Source: Halomonas binhaiensis
GTDB taxonomy: Bacteria > Pseudomonadota > Gammaproteobacteria > Pseudomonadales > Halomonadaceae
Assembly: GCF_008329985.2 (NCBI RefSeq)
Contig: NZ_CP038437.2
Location: 2,790,001 to 2,854,000, forward strand
Direction of reading: 5' to 3'
DNA length: 64,000 bases
Both the position numbers and the translations under genes were made by a program. The stretch's first letter is position 1, and each line of letters begins with the position of its first letter. Positions 46,669-56,166 of this stretch are shown in pieces. Under the pieces are notes generated by a model. The model saw only the letters and a program-made list of their open reading frames with translations, searched no databases and had not been told where the DNA came from.

Positions 46669-47646
46669 ATGCGCGACATGACAGAAGCTTTACATAAAAA
46701 TAGCATCTCCCTTGATACTTTTCCATATCAAATCATAGAAACCAAGAATCCCGATAGCTACGAAAAAAAAGTCGTACAGACTTACCAAGAAGATCCCGAA
46801 CACTGGCGCAAGGTCATTGGCGACACATTACTGTTTCAGTTTGGGGTATATGATAATACTTTTTCATCCCAAACATTCACCCCACCGTCCGGCTCAAACC
46901 GAACCTCCAAGCTGGATGAGTCCGGCATTCGCTATTTTGAGCAGCAATTATTCCTGGCAGGTGTCACCGGCAGCGACAGGCCAACGATGAAACGCATTCT
47001 CGACATTGGCTGTGGATGGGGCTATGCACTTAAGTACCTGGCGGAGCAGTATCCTGAATGCCAACGGCTGGATGGTATTAACGTAAGCGGCCAGCAACTC
47101 AGTCACTGCTCAAAATTCCACACGGAAAAAGGGCTTCAAGATCGAATCAATCTTTTCCAGTGTAATGCAAAAGATATAGACCTTTTACCTGATATTGATG
47201 ATCCTTACGATTTGGTTGTCATGCGTGGCGTCATTTCCCATTTCTCTTATGACCTCTTTGAAACGGTCATGGAGAAGTTATGGAAACGAATGTCGACTGG
47301 TGGCAGTGTTATCATTTCGGACAACCTCTACAACATCGATCTCAACGCGTATAAATCTGATACTCCAGACGAGGTCGACAGGTTAGCCTGCAAGTACCGA
47401 AAAACTCCTGAATATTTTCACACCATCATGCAGAAAAGCGGGTTTTTCATTCAAGACAAAAGAGTGCTTCCCAGTAATGCAGACGCTGTAAAGTGGTTGC
47501 TGGAAATCCAAAACAACATAGAGAAACATTTCCCAAGAGGCGCTGGTGGCGCATTAGATGAATTGCATGTGATGTGTGAAAACATGGCAGTTGCGATAGT
47601 GAAAAACAAAATATCAATCTATAGCACCGTCTTGAAGAAACCATGA
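46669..47646 (+). CDS. SAM-dependent C-methyltransferase, prenyl-diphosphate type
   Basis: The 325-residue class I methyltransferase has the SAM-binding motif [17 protein letters not shown] (D112-G118), a later [14 protein letters not shown] segment and a [13 protein letters not shown] catalytic region. Length and layout match geranyl diphosphate 2-C-methyltransferase (2-methylisoborneol pathway) and the farnesyl diphosphate methyltransferase of the Serratia sodorifen pathway. It sits between idi and a terpene synthase, as in those clusters, so a methylated GPP or FPP product is likely. Which one cannot be told by eye. AAGGAAAGGA precedes the start. A related but less likely reading is a cyclopropane-fatty-acid-synthase-like enzyme. 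Confidence 0.8.
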   Translation: MRDMTEALHKNSISLDTFPYQIIETKNPDSYEKKVVQTYQEDPEHWRKVIGDTLLFQFGVYDNTFSSQTFTPPSGSNRTSKLDESGIRYFEQQLFLAGVTGSDRPTMKRILDIGCGWGYALKYLAEQYPECQRLDGINVSGQQLSHCSKFHTEKGLQDRINLFQCNAKDIDLLPDIDDPYDLVVMRGVISHFSYDLFETVMEKLWKRMSTGGSVIISDNLYNIDLNAYKSDTPDEVDRLACKYRKTPEYFHTIMQKSGFFIQDKRVLPSNADAVKWLLEIQNNIEKHFPRGAGGALDELHVMCENMAVAIVKNKISIYSTVLKKP

Positions 47647-47716
47647 TAGTTTGTTTTTCCGTTCGTTTTTAATTTTTATTTGAATTCAATTTGAAAACTA
47701 TGCCGAGGAATTTAGC

Positions 47717-48844
47717 ATGTCAAAGGCACCAAATTTTGTTCACGAGATGAAAGGAAGACCAATACCAGGGGATAAAATATATCACCCGGACTTTCATCTG
47801 ACACTGCAGCCACTATGGCACCCTGACCATGATGAGACTGAGAAAAAAGTCGCGCTTACAGATAGCCCTTACATCCTGGCTTATTATGGCAGTCAAAAGG
47901 CCGTTGACCATTATCTTTCGATGAGCATGCCATCTTTTGGAGGATTGTGTTATCCGCATGCAAAAAAAGATCGTATCTACTATACAGAGCGCATGATGAG
48001 CATAACGACTCTGATAGATGATACCACCACCAACCCCGATGTGCTTTCCAATAAACAGAAGCAATCCGAGCTTCGACAACATTACCGTGATGCCATAGAT
48101 GGCATTCTACCACCCGATACGGTTCCTATCGCACAATTGCTATATGAAGGTTTACAGCCAATAAAGGAACAACTTGCATCGAAGCCGCGCGTTTGGGAGC
48201 GCATGAAAATGTCGATGTATGAAATGATTGATAGGCAAACGGAATCACTTGCCTTGCAGATGGATAATCTGACTTTCGAGCGTTATCTTGAGCTGCGGCG
48301 TATCGATAATTATGGTGACTGGGCGGCCATGATGACAGAGTATGCCATCGATGTTGATATGACCGATGTGCTGGAAGCTGATGAGTCACTAGTAGCCACG
48401 AGAACCGCGGCTATCGACTCAATCACATTGGTGAACGATCCTTATTCATTTAGAAAGGAAATACATATTGAGGACTCAGTCAATTCAGTTTGGCTATTGA
48501 TGCGCCTGGAAGGTCTTACCCTTCAGCAATCGCTCGATAAGCTGGCAGGCATCGTCCTGGAAAATGAAAAGAAACTCATTGATGCCCGCAACAGAGTTCT
48601 TTCAGGTCCATTCGGAAAACGAAGCGACGTAAGGGAATATCTTACGGAACTAGAACATCTGGCGTCGGGGAATGCTGAGTTTCATGCCATAAGCACGCGT
48701 TATTTTGGCAAGGAGTTTAAAGGACAACGATTCATATCAGGAGAGGTGACGATAAAACCATTGCCTACAACGGATGAGGTCGCTGCAGCAGATATTGCTG
48801 AAAGGCAAGCAACAGATTCTGAGACACACAGCAACAGCTCCTGA
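47717..48844 (+). CDS. Class I terpene synthase
   Basis: The 375-residue terpene cyclase has every diagnostic element: an Asp-rich motif DDTTTN (D101-N106), the pyrophosphate-sensor Arg R194 exactly 46 residues before the NSE triad, the triad NDPYSFRKE (N240, S244, E248), and an RY pair (R328-Y329). The Asp-rich motif lacks the last Asp of DDxxD, as in many bacterial cyclases. GAGGAA precedes the start. With the upstream methyltransferase it probably cyclises a methylated prenyl diphosphate to a volatile C11 or C16 terpene. It could also act on unmethylated FPP. The product is not predictable here. Confidence 0.9.
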   Translation: MSKAPNFVHEMKGRPIPGDKIYHPDFHLTLQPLWHPDHDETEKKVALTDSPYILAYYGSQKAVDHYLSMSMPSFGGLCYPHAKKDRIYYTERMMSITTLIDDTTTNPDVLSNKQKQSELRQHYRDAIDGILPPDTVPIAQLLYEGLQPIKEQLASKPRVWERMKMSMYEMIDRQTESLALQMDNLTFERYLELRRIDNYGDWAAMMTEYAIDVDMTDVLEADESLVATRTAAIDSITLVNDPYSFRKEIHIEDSVNSVWLLMRLEGLTLQQSLDKLAGIVLENEKKLIDARNRVLSGPFGKRSDVREYLTELEHLASGNAEFHAISTRYFGKEFKGQRFISGEVTIKPLPTTDEVAAADIAERQATDSETHSNSS

Positions 48845-49048
48845 CCAGGCTGACGAGACACGAAGTGCAGGAGTTCAGACTTGATCAGTAGTGTTCGCCA
48901 TTCTATGTCACCACCACGCACGGCCCGAAGCTGACCCACTCAGCGACATAGTGGCTTTGCCAATACCCAGCGAGCGACTGGCTCCTGATACGGAACCCCC
49001 TTGATCCAATCCAAGCTGGTCGCCTCCAGCTTGGGTTTAGGGGGAAGG
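48845..49048. other. Downstream region of the terpene operon
   Basis: GC content rises again. No gene is supported. A leftward open frame across 48940-49185 is the antisense of the transporter remnant. Confidence 0.4.
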
Positions 49049-49140
49049 AACGACCTTTGTCTTCTGAAAATGATCGTGATGCCAGTGGTGATCTTCACCT
49101 TGATCGTTGGCGCCACCAGCATCCCACTCTCGACCATGTT
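49049..49140 (+). pseudogene. Fragment of a dicarboxylate/amino-acid:cation symporter
   Basis: About 30 codons (NDLCLLKMIVMPVVIFTLIV and onward) match the conserved LRLLKMIV-PLVF-TLIVGI segment of DAACS transporters (GltP/DctA type). Nothing before or after continues the protein. It looks like a scar left by insertion or deletion between the terpene genes and the regulator. Confidence 0.5.
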
Positions 49141-49391
49141 TGATGGAAATTGTTCGGTAAGAAATCGTTCGGTGCGAAATTTCAATACCGCCCTGAAGTG
49201 CCCCCCTCATCAGCCCGACCTCAGAACTCGTGCAGGTTCCGGCACTAGTAGCAAAAGTGGCGACCTCCGCGAGCCTGGAGCAAGAACAATCATTCGGAGC
49301 GATGGCCATCACCATCGACGCCATCGGTATCCATACGCCGACTGGCGATAGCCGATGGGGCACCGGGTGGCTATGCCGATCAACGATCAGT

Positions 49392-49433
49392 CGATGGTAG
49401 ATGCAAATCTTTGATCATTTGCATCTACCATCG
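49392..49433. promoter_or_regulatory. Long inverted repeat ahead of the winged-helix regulator
   Basis: Perfect 17-base arms (CGATGGTAGATGCAAAT and its complement) surround an eight-base loop. The repeat ends 69 bp before the regulator start. It could be an operator for the regulator or a terminator-like leader hairpin. Confidence 0.6.
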
Positions 49434-49502
49434 AACAATTGATCATTTTCAACGTTGAAGCTATGCTCGCATATCGTGCATACGGCCAAGAGGGCACGAA
49501 GC

Positions 49503-51044
49503 ATGAAAGCTCAAGTTCAACTCTCATCCTACGAGAACCAACCGAAGAGTATTACTGGTTGCAATACTACCCGACCAGATTTTTTTACAGTGGATCATAA
49601 AGCCCAAAAATCAACAGGATGTCATCCAGGCACTCGCATGGAAAATATTTCTGGAATGGAAGACAGAAAAGATGAAGCCTTCATATTTGGAGACTTCACA
49701 CTTTACCCACAGCGACGTCTTCTACTGAAAAAAGGAAAAAAAATCCCGATTCGCAATAGAACACTTGGGCTTCTTATTATTTTAGTTGAGCGTGCTGGAG
49801 AGATAGTCAACCAGGATGAGTTAATGCTGCTTGGCTGGCCAAGGGTTGTAGTTGATAGGGTAAATCTTCGTGTGCAAATTCATGCTCTTCGAAAAATCAT
49901 TGAAAGTAAGGACAGTATCATCACAGTATCTGGATATGGCTACTATTTTGCAAAAGACGTAGCACGTCACGAAGTGACTGACGATTTTTCGGACGCTAAA
50001 ATATCATACGAAGAGCTTTCTTTTAGTCTAAATGAGATAGTGGGAAGAGAGGAAGAGTTAAAGAAGGTCATGAGCCGTTTCGAAGATCATAGGCTGATAT
50101 CTTTAGTTGGCCCAGGAGGAGTAGGAAAGTCCTGTGTTGCCTCTGCAATAACCAAGACCATGATGACCCTACCCTTCTTTCATAGTGTATTCATCGACGT
50201 CCCGTCACTGATGAAAGGAGAAAAGATTGCTGAGTCCATCGCCAGCCAATTAACGAAAAACGAGACGTATACATCCCCTTTTGAAATTATTGTAGAAAGC
50301 ATGTCAAAGCATGCATTCTTCTTGGTTTTGGATGGCTGTGAGTATCGGCTGGAGGAAGCCTCAAAACTAGTTGATTTCCTACTTAACCGAGTTCCTCAAT
50401 GCCATATACTGGTAACGAGTAGAGAACCTCTGTTTGTAGATGGAGAAGTGCTTCACCAGTTATCTCCACTTTCTGTACCAAGCGAGCACCTTGATTCAGA
50501 AGAAATTCTCACATATCCTGCTGTGCGTCTTTTTATAGAACGTGCAAGTACTTACCTGACCGAGCTAGAGTTACACTCCAGGGATATTCTTAAAGTAGGT
50601 GCCATTACAAGAAAACTAGATGGCCTTCCCTTGGCGATAGAAATCGTGGCATCCAAAATAGCAATATTTGGACTGAATGAGCTGGAAACTCTCATTGATG
50701 GTGTTTTCCTGCTGCGTATGAGTGGACGGCGCACAGCACAACCTCGACACTACACTCTTGGAAATATGCTTGAATGGTCATACAATATGTTAACTGCCAA
50801 TGAAAAATGGCTACTTGGTCAGTTGGCATCATTTAAAAAATTTACTTCTCTAGATGATATTATACAATCTGTAGATACACAAGACATTGAGATTGCAGAA
50901 CTTCATTTCTTAGTAGAAAGCCTTGCAAGCAAATCGATGCTGAGCATAAAAAGAGACAATCTAAAAAGATATTATTATATGCTTGAAGCAACAAAAATAT
51001 TCATGCACGAAAAGCTGAGTCACAAAAAACAAATTCTCAAGTGA
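49503..51044 (+). CDS. Winged-helix regulator with P-loop NTPase domain
   Basis: The 513-residue protein carries an OmpR/PhoB-type winged helix (about residues 55-150: FIFGDFTLYPQRRLLLKKGK, then VNLRVQIHALRKII and a GYGYYF wing end). A STAND-type ATPase domain follows, with Walker A GPGGVGKS at about 203-210, Walker B FFLVLDGC and a VTSREPL sensor. There are no TPR repeats after it, so it is shorter than SARP/AfsR-type regulators. The start at 49503 has AGAGGG upstream; 49455 (TTG) and 49638 are alternatives. It is AT-rich and lies between the terpene set and the effector-like genes, so it may control either. No domain shows the signal sensed. Confidence 0.8.
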   Translation: MKAQVQLSSYENQPKSITGCNTTRPDFFTVDHKAQKSTGCHPGTRMENISGMEDRKDEAFIFGDFTLYPQRRLLLKKGKKIPIRNRTLGLLIILVERAGEIVNQDELMLLGWPRVVVDRVNLRVQIHALRKIIESKDSIITVSGYGYYFAKDVARHEVTDDFSDAKISYEELSFSLNEIVGREEELKKVMSRFEDHRLISLVGPGGVGKSCVASAITKTMMTLPFFHSVFIDVPSLMKGEKIAESIASQLTKNETYTSPFEIIVESMSKHAFFLVLDGCEYRLEEASKLVDFLLNRVPQCHILVTSREPLFVDGEVLHQLSPLSVPSEHLDSEEILTYPAVRLFIERASTYLTELELHSRDILKVGAITRKLDGLPLAIEIVASKIAIFGLNELETLIDGVFLLRMSGRRTAQPRHYTLGNMLEWSYNMLTANEKWLLGQLASFKKFTSLDDIIQSVDTQDIEIAELHFLVESLASKSMLSIKRDNLKRYYYMLEATKIFMHEKLSHKKQILK

Positions 51045-51128
51045 ATATATTTTCAAGGCAGGCTTAACTTGGTGCACCTCTAAATGTCAACTCATATAAT
51101 GAGTTACCTCTCCCTGAACAAAGATAAC

Positions 51129-52427
51129 TTACCACCATCTCAAGCGGTAGCCAGAGGTCTTGTCATTCATATCATCGCCGACATTCGCCGTATCGCCCGT
51201 GATGTCAAGACTATCTCCTGATAGCTCAACGTTACCATCATCGTCATGTCCAACGTCGTCAAAGAGCTCCACTTCCATTCCATCGGATATGCGTACACTG
51301 CTGACCCTGTCATTCCAGTCAGGCTGTTGATTGACATCGCTACCGAAACCTATAACCCATGCATCTCCACCATTCTTTTCGTTGTAACTCGTGTTCTGGT
51401 AGAAGACTGCCCCACGGCCATTCTTGTCGACGATCTCATCCTCCTTGGCAGCCGCCTTCTCCTCATCCGATTGGTTACCTTCAAGGGTAAAGGAGTGCAG
51501 TAATGGCCGATGGTCGTAGAAGTCCCCATTGTCCGGGTGATCGCGGTTGTCGGCTTCCCCCGCTGTTATCTCACCACCGTTTTCGCCATCGACGATGATA
51601 TGATCGGCCGCGCTGTCCGAGGGGTTGTTGTGGATGTCAGCACCGTCGTCAAGTCGTCCACTGTCACGCTGATTGAAATCTCCCAGGTTCACGGTAGCCT
51701 GAATGCCAGAGAATTCTTCCATCAACTCATCCTGGCGATTGGCCAGCTGTTCCAATTGCGCATCCCGGCTCGGCCCGAGATCCTTGCCGTCATAGTTGTT
51801 GTCTGTGTGGGCATTGGTCACCAGAATCTCATTCCCTGTCTCCTTGTCGCGCAGGATGACAATGGTACTGGTTCGCGTCTGATCGGTGGTGGCCTCGTCA
51901 TCCTTCACTCCGGGACCACGTTCATCTGGCTCGTGAAAGACAAGGGTTTCCGAGTACACCAGGTCAAACTTGTCCTTATCCCAATAAATAGGGTTTTCTC
52001 CAGGAACGTAACCGTTCATGCCCGACTCGATCATGGCGCCGGTGACTTTTGCACCATCACTGCCCCCGGTTTCCTGAAAGCCGACGATGTCCGTATCGCT
52101 CACAAGTTCCTTTAAATATTCAAGTCCGGAGTTCTTTTCGCCATCAATATTACTGGCCCCATAGGTGTTGAACGAACCGACTGAATAGCTGGTACTGTCC
52201 TTGGGCTCATCCGGGATGGGGAGATCGTCAGGAGACGGGAACGGCAAGGGGTTCCCCCGGGGTGGAAGCATCGGTGGAAGCATGGGGCCAAGCGAAGGCG
52301 GTGAACTCTTGTCATTCAGTTTGTCGCCAAGTCTCGACTTGGCGTTCTCGAGCGCCCTGAGAAAATCAGACTCCCCCTTATTCAAGTCGCCAGAATAGCG
52401 CCCCATATCTGCATTATTCACTCTCAT
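51129..52427 (-). CDS. EEP-family nuclease/phosphatase fused to a beta-gamma-crystallin domain
   Basis: The 432-residue acidic protein has three parts. Residues 1-80 are Ser/Pro-rich and disordered, like a type III secretion signal, with no Sec signal. Residues 80-315 form an endonuclease/exonuclease/phosphatase domain with its residues in order: N87 (SFNTYG), E119 (DIVGFQETG), H207 (TNAHTDN), D250/N252 (LGDFNQ), D275-H276 and D305-H306 (YDHRPLL). Residues 337-432 fit a two-motif beta-gamma-crystallin with Ca-binding signatures WNDRVSS and MNDKTSG. GGAGAC precedes the start. The fusion suggests a secreted DNase or inositol-phosphatase effector stabilised by calcium. The target is unknown. Confidence 0.75.
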   Translation of the reverse strand: MRVNNADMGRYSGDLNKGESDFLRALENAKSRLGDKLNDKSSPPSLGPMLPPMLPPRGNPLPFPSPDDLPIPDEPKDSTSYSVGSFNTYGASNIDGEKNSGLEYLKELVSDTDIVGFQETGGSDGAKVTGAMIESGMNGYVPGENPIYWDKDKFDLVYSETLVFHEPDERGPGVKDDEATTDQTRTSTIVILRDKETGNEILVTNAHTDNNYDGKDLGPSRDAQLEQLANRQDELMEEFSGIQATVNLGDFNQRDSGRLDDGADIHNNPSDSAADHIIVDGENGGEITAGEADNRDHPDNGDFYDHRPLLHSFTLEGNQSDEEKAAAKEDEIVDKNGRGAVFYQNTSYNEKNGGDAWVIGFGSDVNQQPDWNDRVSSVRISDGMEVELFDDVGHDDDGNVELSGDSLDITGDTANVGDDMNDKTSGYRLRWW

Positions 52428-52481
52428 GGCAGGTCTCCATTACTCGAGCGACTCACTCTGGTGATCGGAACAGGTAAGCAG

Positions 52482-52525
52482 CTACAAAACTTAAGTACCT
52501 ACAAAACTTAAGTACCTACAAAACT
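52482..52525. repeat. 17-base tandem repeat upstream of the EEP gene
   Basis: The unit CTACAAAACTTAAGTAC occurs twice in tandem and once in part (10 bases). It lies 55 bp upstream of the EEP start and may be part of its promoter region. Confidence 0.85.
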
Positions 52526-52603
52526 GGCTCCAACCTCTATTCAGTACACGACTGCACTCGTTACAGAATTTTGAGGCCGCCATACATCAGTAATCTTAAA
52601 TGA

Positions 52604-55600
52604 TTAGCCTTTTAAATAATCCTCGAATCCACCTTCCCCCACAGATTCCAACCAGCTATCCAAGTCATTCGTGCTGATTTTTTCATCAGCATCAACCTTG
52701 TGCTTTGCAGTATCCAATGTCTCAAAGAACTTCATTTCATCTATCAAAAACTGTGCTGCCTCTTGCTCTGCCTTGGTTCTATCACCATCTTGTACAAAGC
52801 CCTCTAGATCATCCATGCTGACAATGGAGTCTTTTCCATTCCAGTCGTCCCAATATTCAACAATGGTATTGATATACTCTCTATTGTCTTCAATGAACTC
52901 TTTCCCAAAACCAGATAGTTCTTCTTCTGACTCGACATAAGAGCGAATATCATCCAGACTATTAAAATCGTCCGTTCTGCCAAAAACTTCATTCAACATG
53001 TCCGCACGGTCTTGACTGAACTTTCCGTCAGGGCGGGCCAAGTCGTGTATACCTTCCAGATACTCTATGATCTGCTCTCGTATTTTTCTATCTGACTTAT
53101 TATCACCGGCCAAAGGATCAATGATCTGTTTGACACCATCTTTGACAAAGATAACTCTTCCATTATCTACCAACTCAATCGACGCTACATCAACTCTATC
53201 AATGTCCGTTCTAAACTCTCCAAAATCCCCTGGCCTCCCGTCGTCACCGAATCGAGGTAATCCTGATGGATCGTCTTTTTTCTTTGCGTCCATATCGGTG
53301 TCTCCCCATGGACGCCAGTTATCCTTATGACCGAGGCCATCTCTCCGCTGGAAGGTTGTCTCTCCATTCTGGGCTTTCTCCCAAAGGTTTTTACTGTCTG
53401 GATCTCCATCAACATGAAGATATGGTGCCAAGCGATTTAGCGAACTTCCATTTTCTGCTTCAGTGTCCTGGAAGTGTTCCCATTCTTGCGACTGGAAATC
53501 AAAAATGGATTCATCTTCTGGTGCATCTCTACCACCATACATATACGCCGCATAGCGTGCATACTCGAGTTTATCCCCCCAGTCTGGTTTAGTGACCCCA
53601 TGGCCTGCCAGATCCTTGAAGAATTCCCCTTGTGAATCGGTAAGCTTCTGCAGTTTCTTATGGTTTATCGCTTCAGCAATCACCGTACCCGCTATTCCTA
53701 ACACTGCACCCACGATCCCCAGGATAGGCCCGGCGACACGAGCCCCCATAAAGATCCCCTGCATGACTTTGGTACCGATATTGCCTATCGCGGAGGCCAA
53801 GTTGCTACCTTTCGGCGCAAACATGGAAATCGTATTGGCAATGGCCATGCCAGTGCCGGAAGAACCAAGGCCTACCTGTAAACCAGCCCCTGCCTTCTCG
53901 AGTTCGCTGTCAGCATTCTTAAGCTTGTTGATGCCGGTGACGAGATCCATGACACCACCGGTAATATCCAGACCAGCCCCTCCCATAAAGCGAAGAAAGG
54001 ATCGCCCTAGGTTCTTGGCAATATCCTTTCCGCTACGCGGAGCATCGCCCCCCATCATTTCCTTGCCTAAATCATCAACTACATCATTGAACTCTTTAAG
54101 CCCCTCGTCACTAAGCTTGCTCAGGTCTATTCCCTTGTTATCCAGTGCCTCAGAAGCCATATCGATTTTATTATTGATATTGTCAGATATGGCATTAGAC
54201 AGTTTTCTAGCCTTGGCATCAGAACTCGGCTTCCAGATATCGGGGAAATTATCACCAAGCAGACCCAGCCAATCCGTAGCCTTGACACGAGGCTTGCCAT
54301 CAGGGCCATTTGGCACACCATCCTTGCCGGAAAGCTGCTCTTTTATATTGGAGCCAAATTTGAGGAAATCATTGCTGAAACTTAAGCCGCCAACCAAATC
54401 ACGCACTGCAGCTACTCGCTCGTCCGATGACATGTCGTCCCAGCCACCGTTAGCCAGTTGCATACCTCCACTGATGAAACTCATGGTTCCGCTGAGTGCC
54501 CCCAAGGTCCCCGTAGAAGACGCGGATTCGAGCAACTTCATGAATGAACCTTTTTCGGGACCTGCCAGCGACTTCAAGTTGTCGTCTATAATGGCCTTGA
54601 ATGCTTTGTTTCTTTCAGCCTGACTGACTCCCTTATCCATGGTGACATGGTTTGCCAATTGCATCGATAAGTATAGTTTTTTTGATTCTTCCGGCGAGAG
54701 GTCTTTAAGCCCTTCCTTGAATGTCTTCAGGTCATTGTTTAATTTATTATATTCATCATAACTTTTACTCGATTTATCCAACGTCTGAAGAACACCATTA
54801 ACTCCTGCCTGAACAATATCGATCGTATCACGCAGACCTACTTCAGCATTCTCTGCATCTATAGATTCTGGATTTTCCATATAAGAATCCAGCTGATGCG
54901 TCATCATGTTCTGATTGAAGGCTTGCTTTCTTTCTGAATAACTATCCGGATCAAGTGCCTGAAGCGCGTCAAAATAATTATCTACTTCTTTTTGAATATC
55001 ATCTGCCAGTTTTTCATCACCGTCCTTCTCAGCCTTTTCTTTTACAGCGATGATATATTCCTCGAATTCAAGATTCGGTTTCTTTGTATCGCCCTCAAAC
55101 AAGGCTTTATCAATCTTATCCGATATTGATTCAAGTTTATCCTTGGGAATCTTGTCGATCGCTCCGTCCAGAGCTTTATCATACCTTTCAGCGATCCCCT
55201 CTTTCTGCATTAGATCAGATATTTTTTCGGCAAGCTTTTCTTCATCGATCATATCTTTGACATCATCCCCAGTGAGATGAGTCGGATCATCCTGGGTTTC
55301 TCGATAGGTCGTTTTGCTGGATTCTATAGTTTCAGCATAGCCATAAAGGTCATATCCATTATCGATGGCCGCCTGTGCATCCATAAAATCTATCAGTTTA
55401 GCCTCGTCGGAATTCTCTTTCAGCTTTCCGCTATCAATGTCGTCCCGAATACCTTGTATAAAATCCTCTGCAGCTTTTTGCCCTACCGTCTTGTCTCCAT
55501 CCACCTTGACGCTCATCAAGCCATCTTTTGTGAAATCAGGAATATCGTATTTTTCACGTATCTCTTTCAAGCTCAACTTACTGACTCCTGATGCATCGTC

Positions 55601-55744
55601 AGACGACGTGTCACCAGTGTCTTCAGCAGTATTCTTCAATGCTTTTTTTACTGCCTCGAACCATTTTTCGCTTCCAACCGCATACTTGGAATCAATAGAA
55701 TCAACTGGATCAATATTGCTATCAGAGTTGATGGGAACAGGCAT
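52604..55744 (-). CDS. HrpF/NolX/HrpK-like putative type III translocator
   Basis: The 1046-residue acidic protein has no Sec signal. It starts MPVPINSDSNIDPVDS after a good GGAGG. The N-terminal 450 residues are charged, helical and low in cysteine. A central hydrophobic helix (about 669-692, GPILGIVGAVLGIAGTVIAEA) could enter a membrane. The following segment (LTDSQGEFFKDLAGHGV, DKLEYARYAAYMYGG, GSSLNRLAPYLHVDGD) looks like the conserved C-terminal part of HrpF/NolX/HrpK translocon proteins; that resemblance is from memory. Two degenerate EF-hand-like loops (WNGKDSIVSMDDL and DADEKISTNDL) lie near the end. It is AT-rich and flanked by other effector-like genes. A free-standing secreted toxin is the alternative. 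Confidence 0.5.
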   Translation of the reverse strand: MPVPINSDSNIDPVDSIDSKYAVGSEKWFEAVKKALKNTAEDTGDTSSDDASGVSKLSLKEIREKYDIPDFTKDGLMSVKVDGDKTVGQKAAEDFIQGIRDDIDSGKLKENSDEAKLIDFMDAQAAIDNGYDLYGYAETIESSKTTYRETQDDPTHLTGDDVKDMIDEEKLAEKISDLMQKEGIAERYDKALDGAIDKIPKDKLESISDKIDKALFEGDTKKPNLEFEEYIIAVKEKAEKDGDEKLADDIQKEVDNYFDALQALDPDSYSERKQAFNQNMMTHQLDSYMENPESIDAENAEVGLRDTIDIVQAGVNGVLQTLDKSSKSYDEYNKLNNDLKTFKEGLKDLSPEESKKLYLSMQLANHVTMDKGVSQAERNKAFKAIIDDNLKSLAGPEKGSFMKLLESASSTGTLGALSGTMSFISGGMQLANGGWDDMSSDERVAAVRDLVGGLSFSNDFLKFGSNIKEQLSGKDGVPNGPDGKPRVKATDWLGLLGDNFPDIWKPSSDAKARKLSNAISDNINNKIDMASEALDNKGIDLSKLSDEGLKEFNDVVDDLGKEMMGGDAPRSGKDIAKNLGRSFLRFMGGAGLDITGGVMDLVTGINKLKNADSELEKAGAGLQVGLGSSGTGMAIANTISMFAPKGSNLASAIGNIGTKVMQGIFMGARVAGPILGIVGAVLGIAGTVIAEAINHKKLQKLTDSQGEFFKDLAGHGVTKPDWGDKLEYARYAAYMYGGRDAPEDESIFDFQSQEWEHFQDTEAENGSSLNRLAPYLHVDGDPDSKNLWEKAQNGETTFQRRDGLGHKDNWRPWGDTDMDAKKKDDPSGLPRFGDDGRPGDFGEFRTDIDRVDVASIELVDNGRVIFVKDGVKQIIDPLAGDNKSDRKIREQIIEYLEGIHDLARPDGKFSQDRADMLNEVFGRTDDFNSLDDIRSYVESEEELSGFGKEFIEDNREYINTIVEYWDDWNGKDSIVSMDDLEGFVQDGDRTKAEQEAAQFLIDEMKFFETLDTAKHKVDADEKISTNDLDSWLESVGEGGFEDYLKG

Positions 55745-56166
55745 AGCTAGCCTCCAAAATTATTGTTAATTTATTAAAAAAATCCAATAGACAAGTGAAG
55801 ATAAATTCTGACATCCACACTCTCAAACAACCTTTTCAAGTACCGATAAGCTGAGCTATGCTAATTTTTACATTGTTATCTTTATATTTATTAATTTATA
55901 GGAAGATATAAAAAAGCTATAAATAATCACTGGATTCTGAATTATAAAATCTAGTACAACACCAGATGAAAATCACCATGCCAATGAAAATATGGCGTTA
56001 TTTTTATGTTAATCGTTGTTGTTTGTAAAACTGATAGAATTAACATTTTTTAACGACGAATTTAAGCCTTTTCCACCTAGCTTCAATCAAGTCGCACAGG
56101 CTAATCGTCTTTGGCGGCCGAGGTTTTTCTCGACCAACGGAACCATTCACTTGAGGACTAGGAATA
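55745..56166. other. AT-rich divergent promoter region
   Basis: This region, very rich in A and T, separates the leftward translocator-like gene from the rightward small gene at 56167. It should hold both promoters. I found no hrp-box or tts-box that I would defend. Confidence 0.45.

Noticed and set aside
53592..54623. Rightward 343-codon frame opposite the translocator-like gene
   Set aside because: Ser/Leu/Pro-rich mirror of a Lys/Asp/Glu-rich protein; no ribosome binding site or motif.
55745..56166. Possible hrp-box (GGAAC...CCAC) or tts-box ahead of the effector-like genes
   Set aside because: Only partial strings such as GGAACC near 56140 were found, without a second half at correct spacing.
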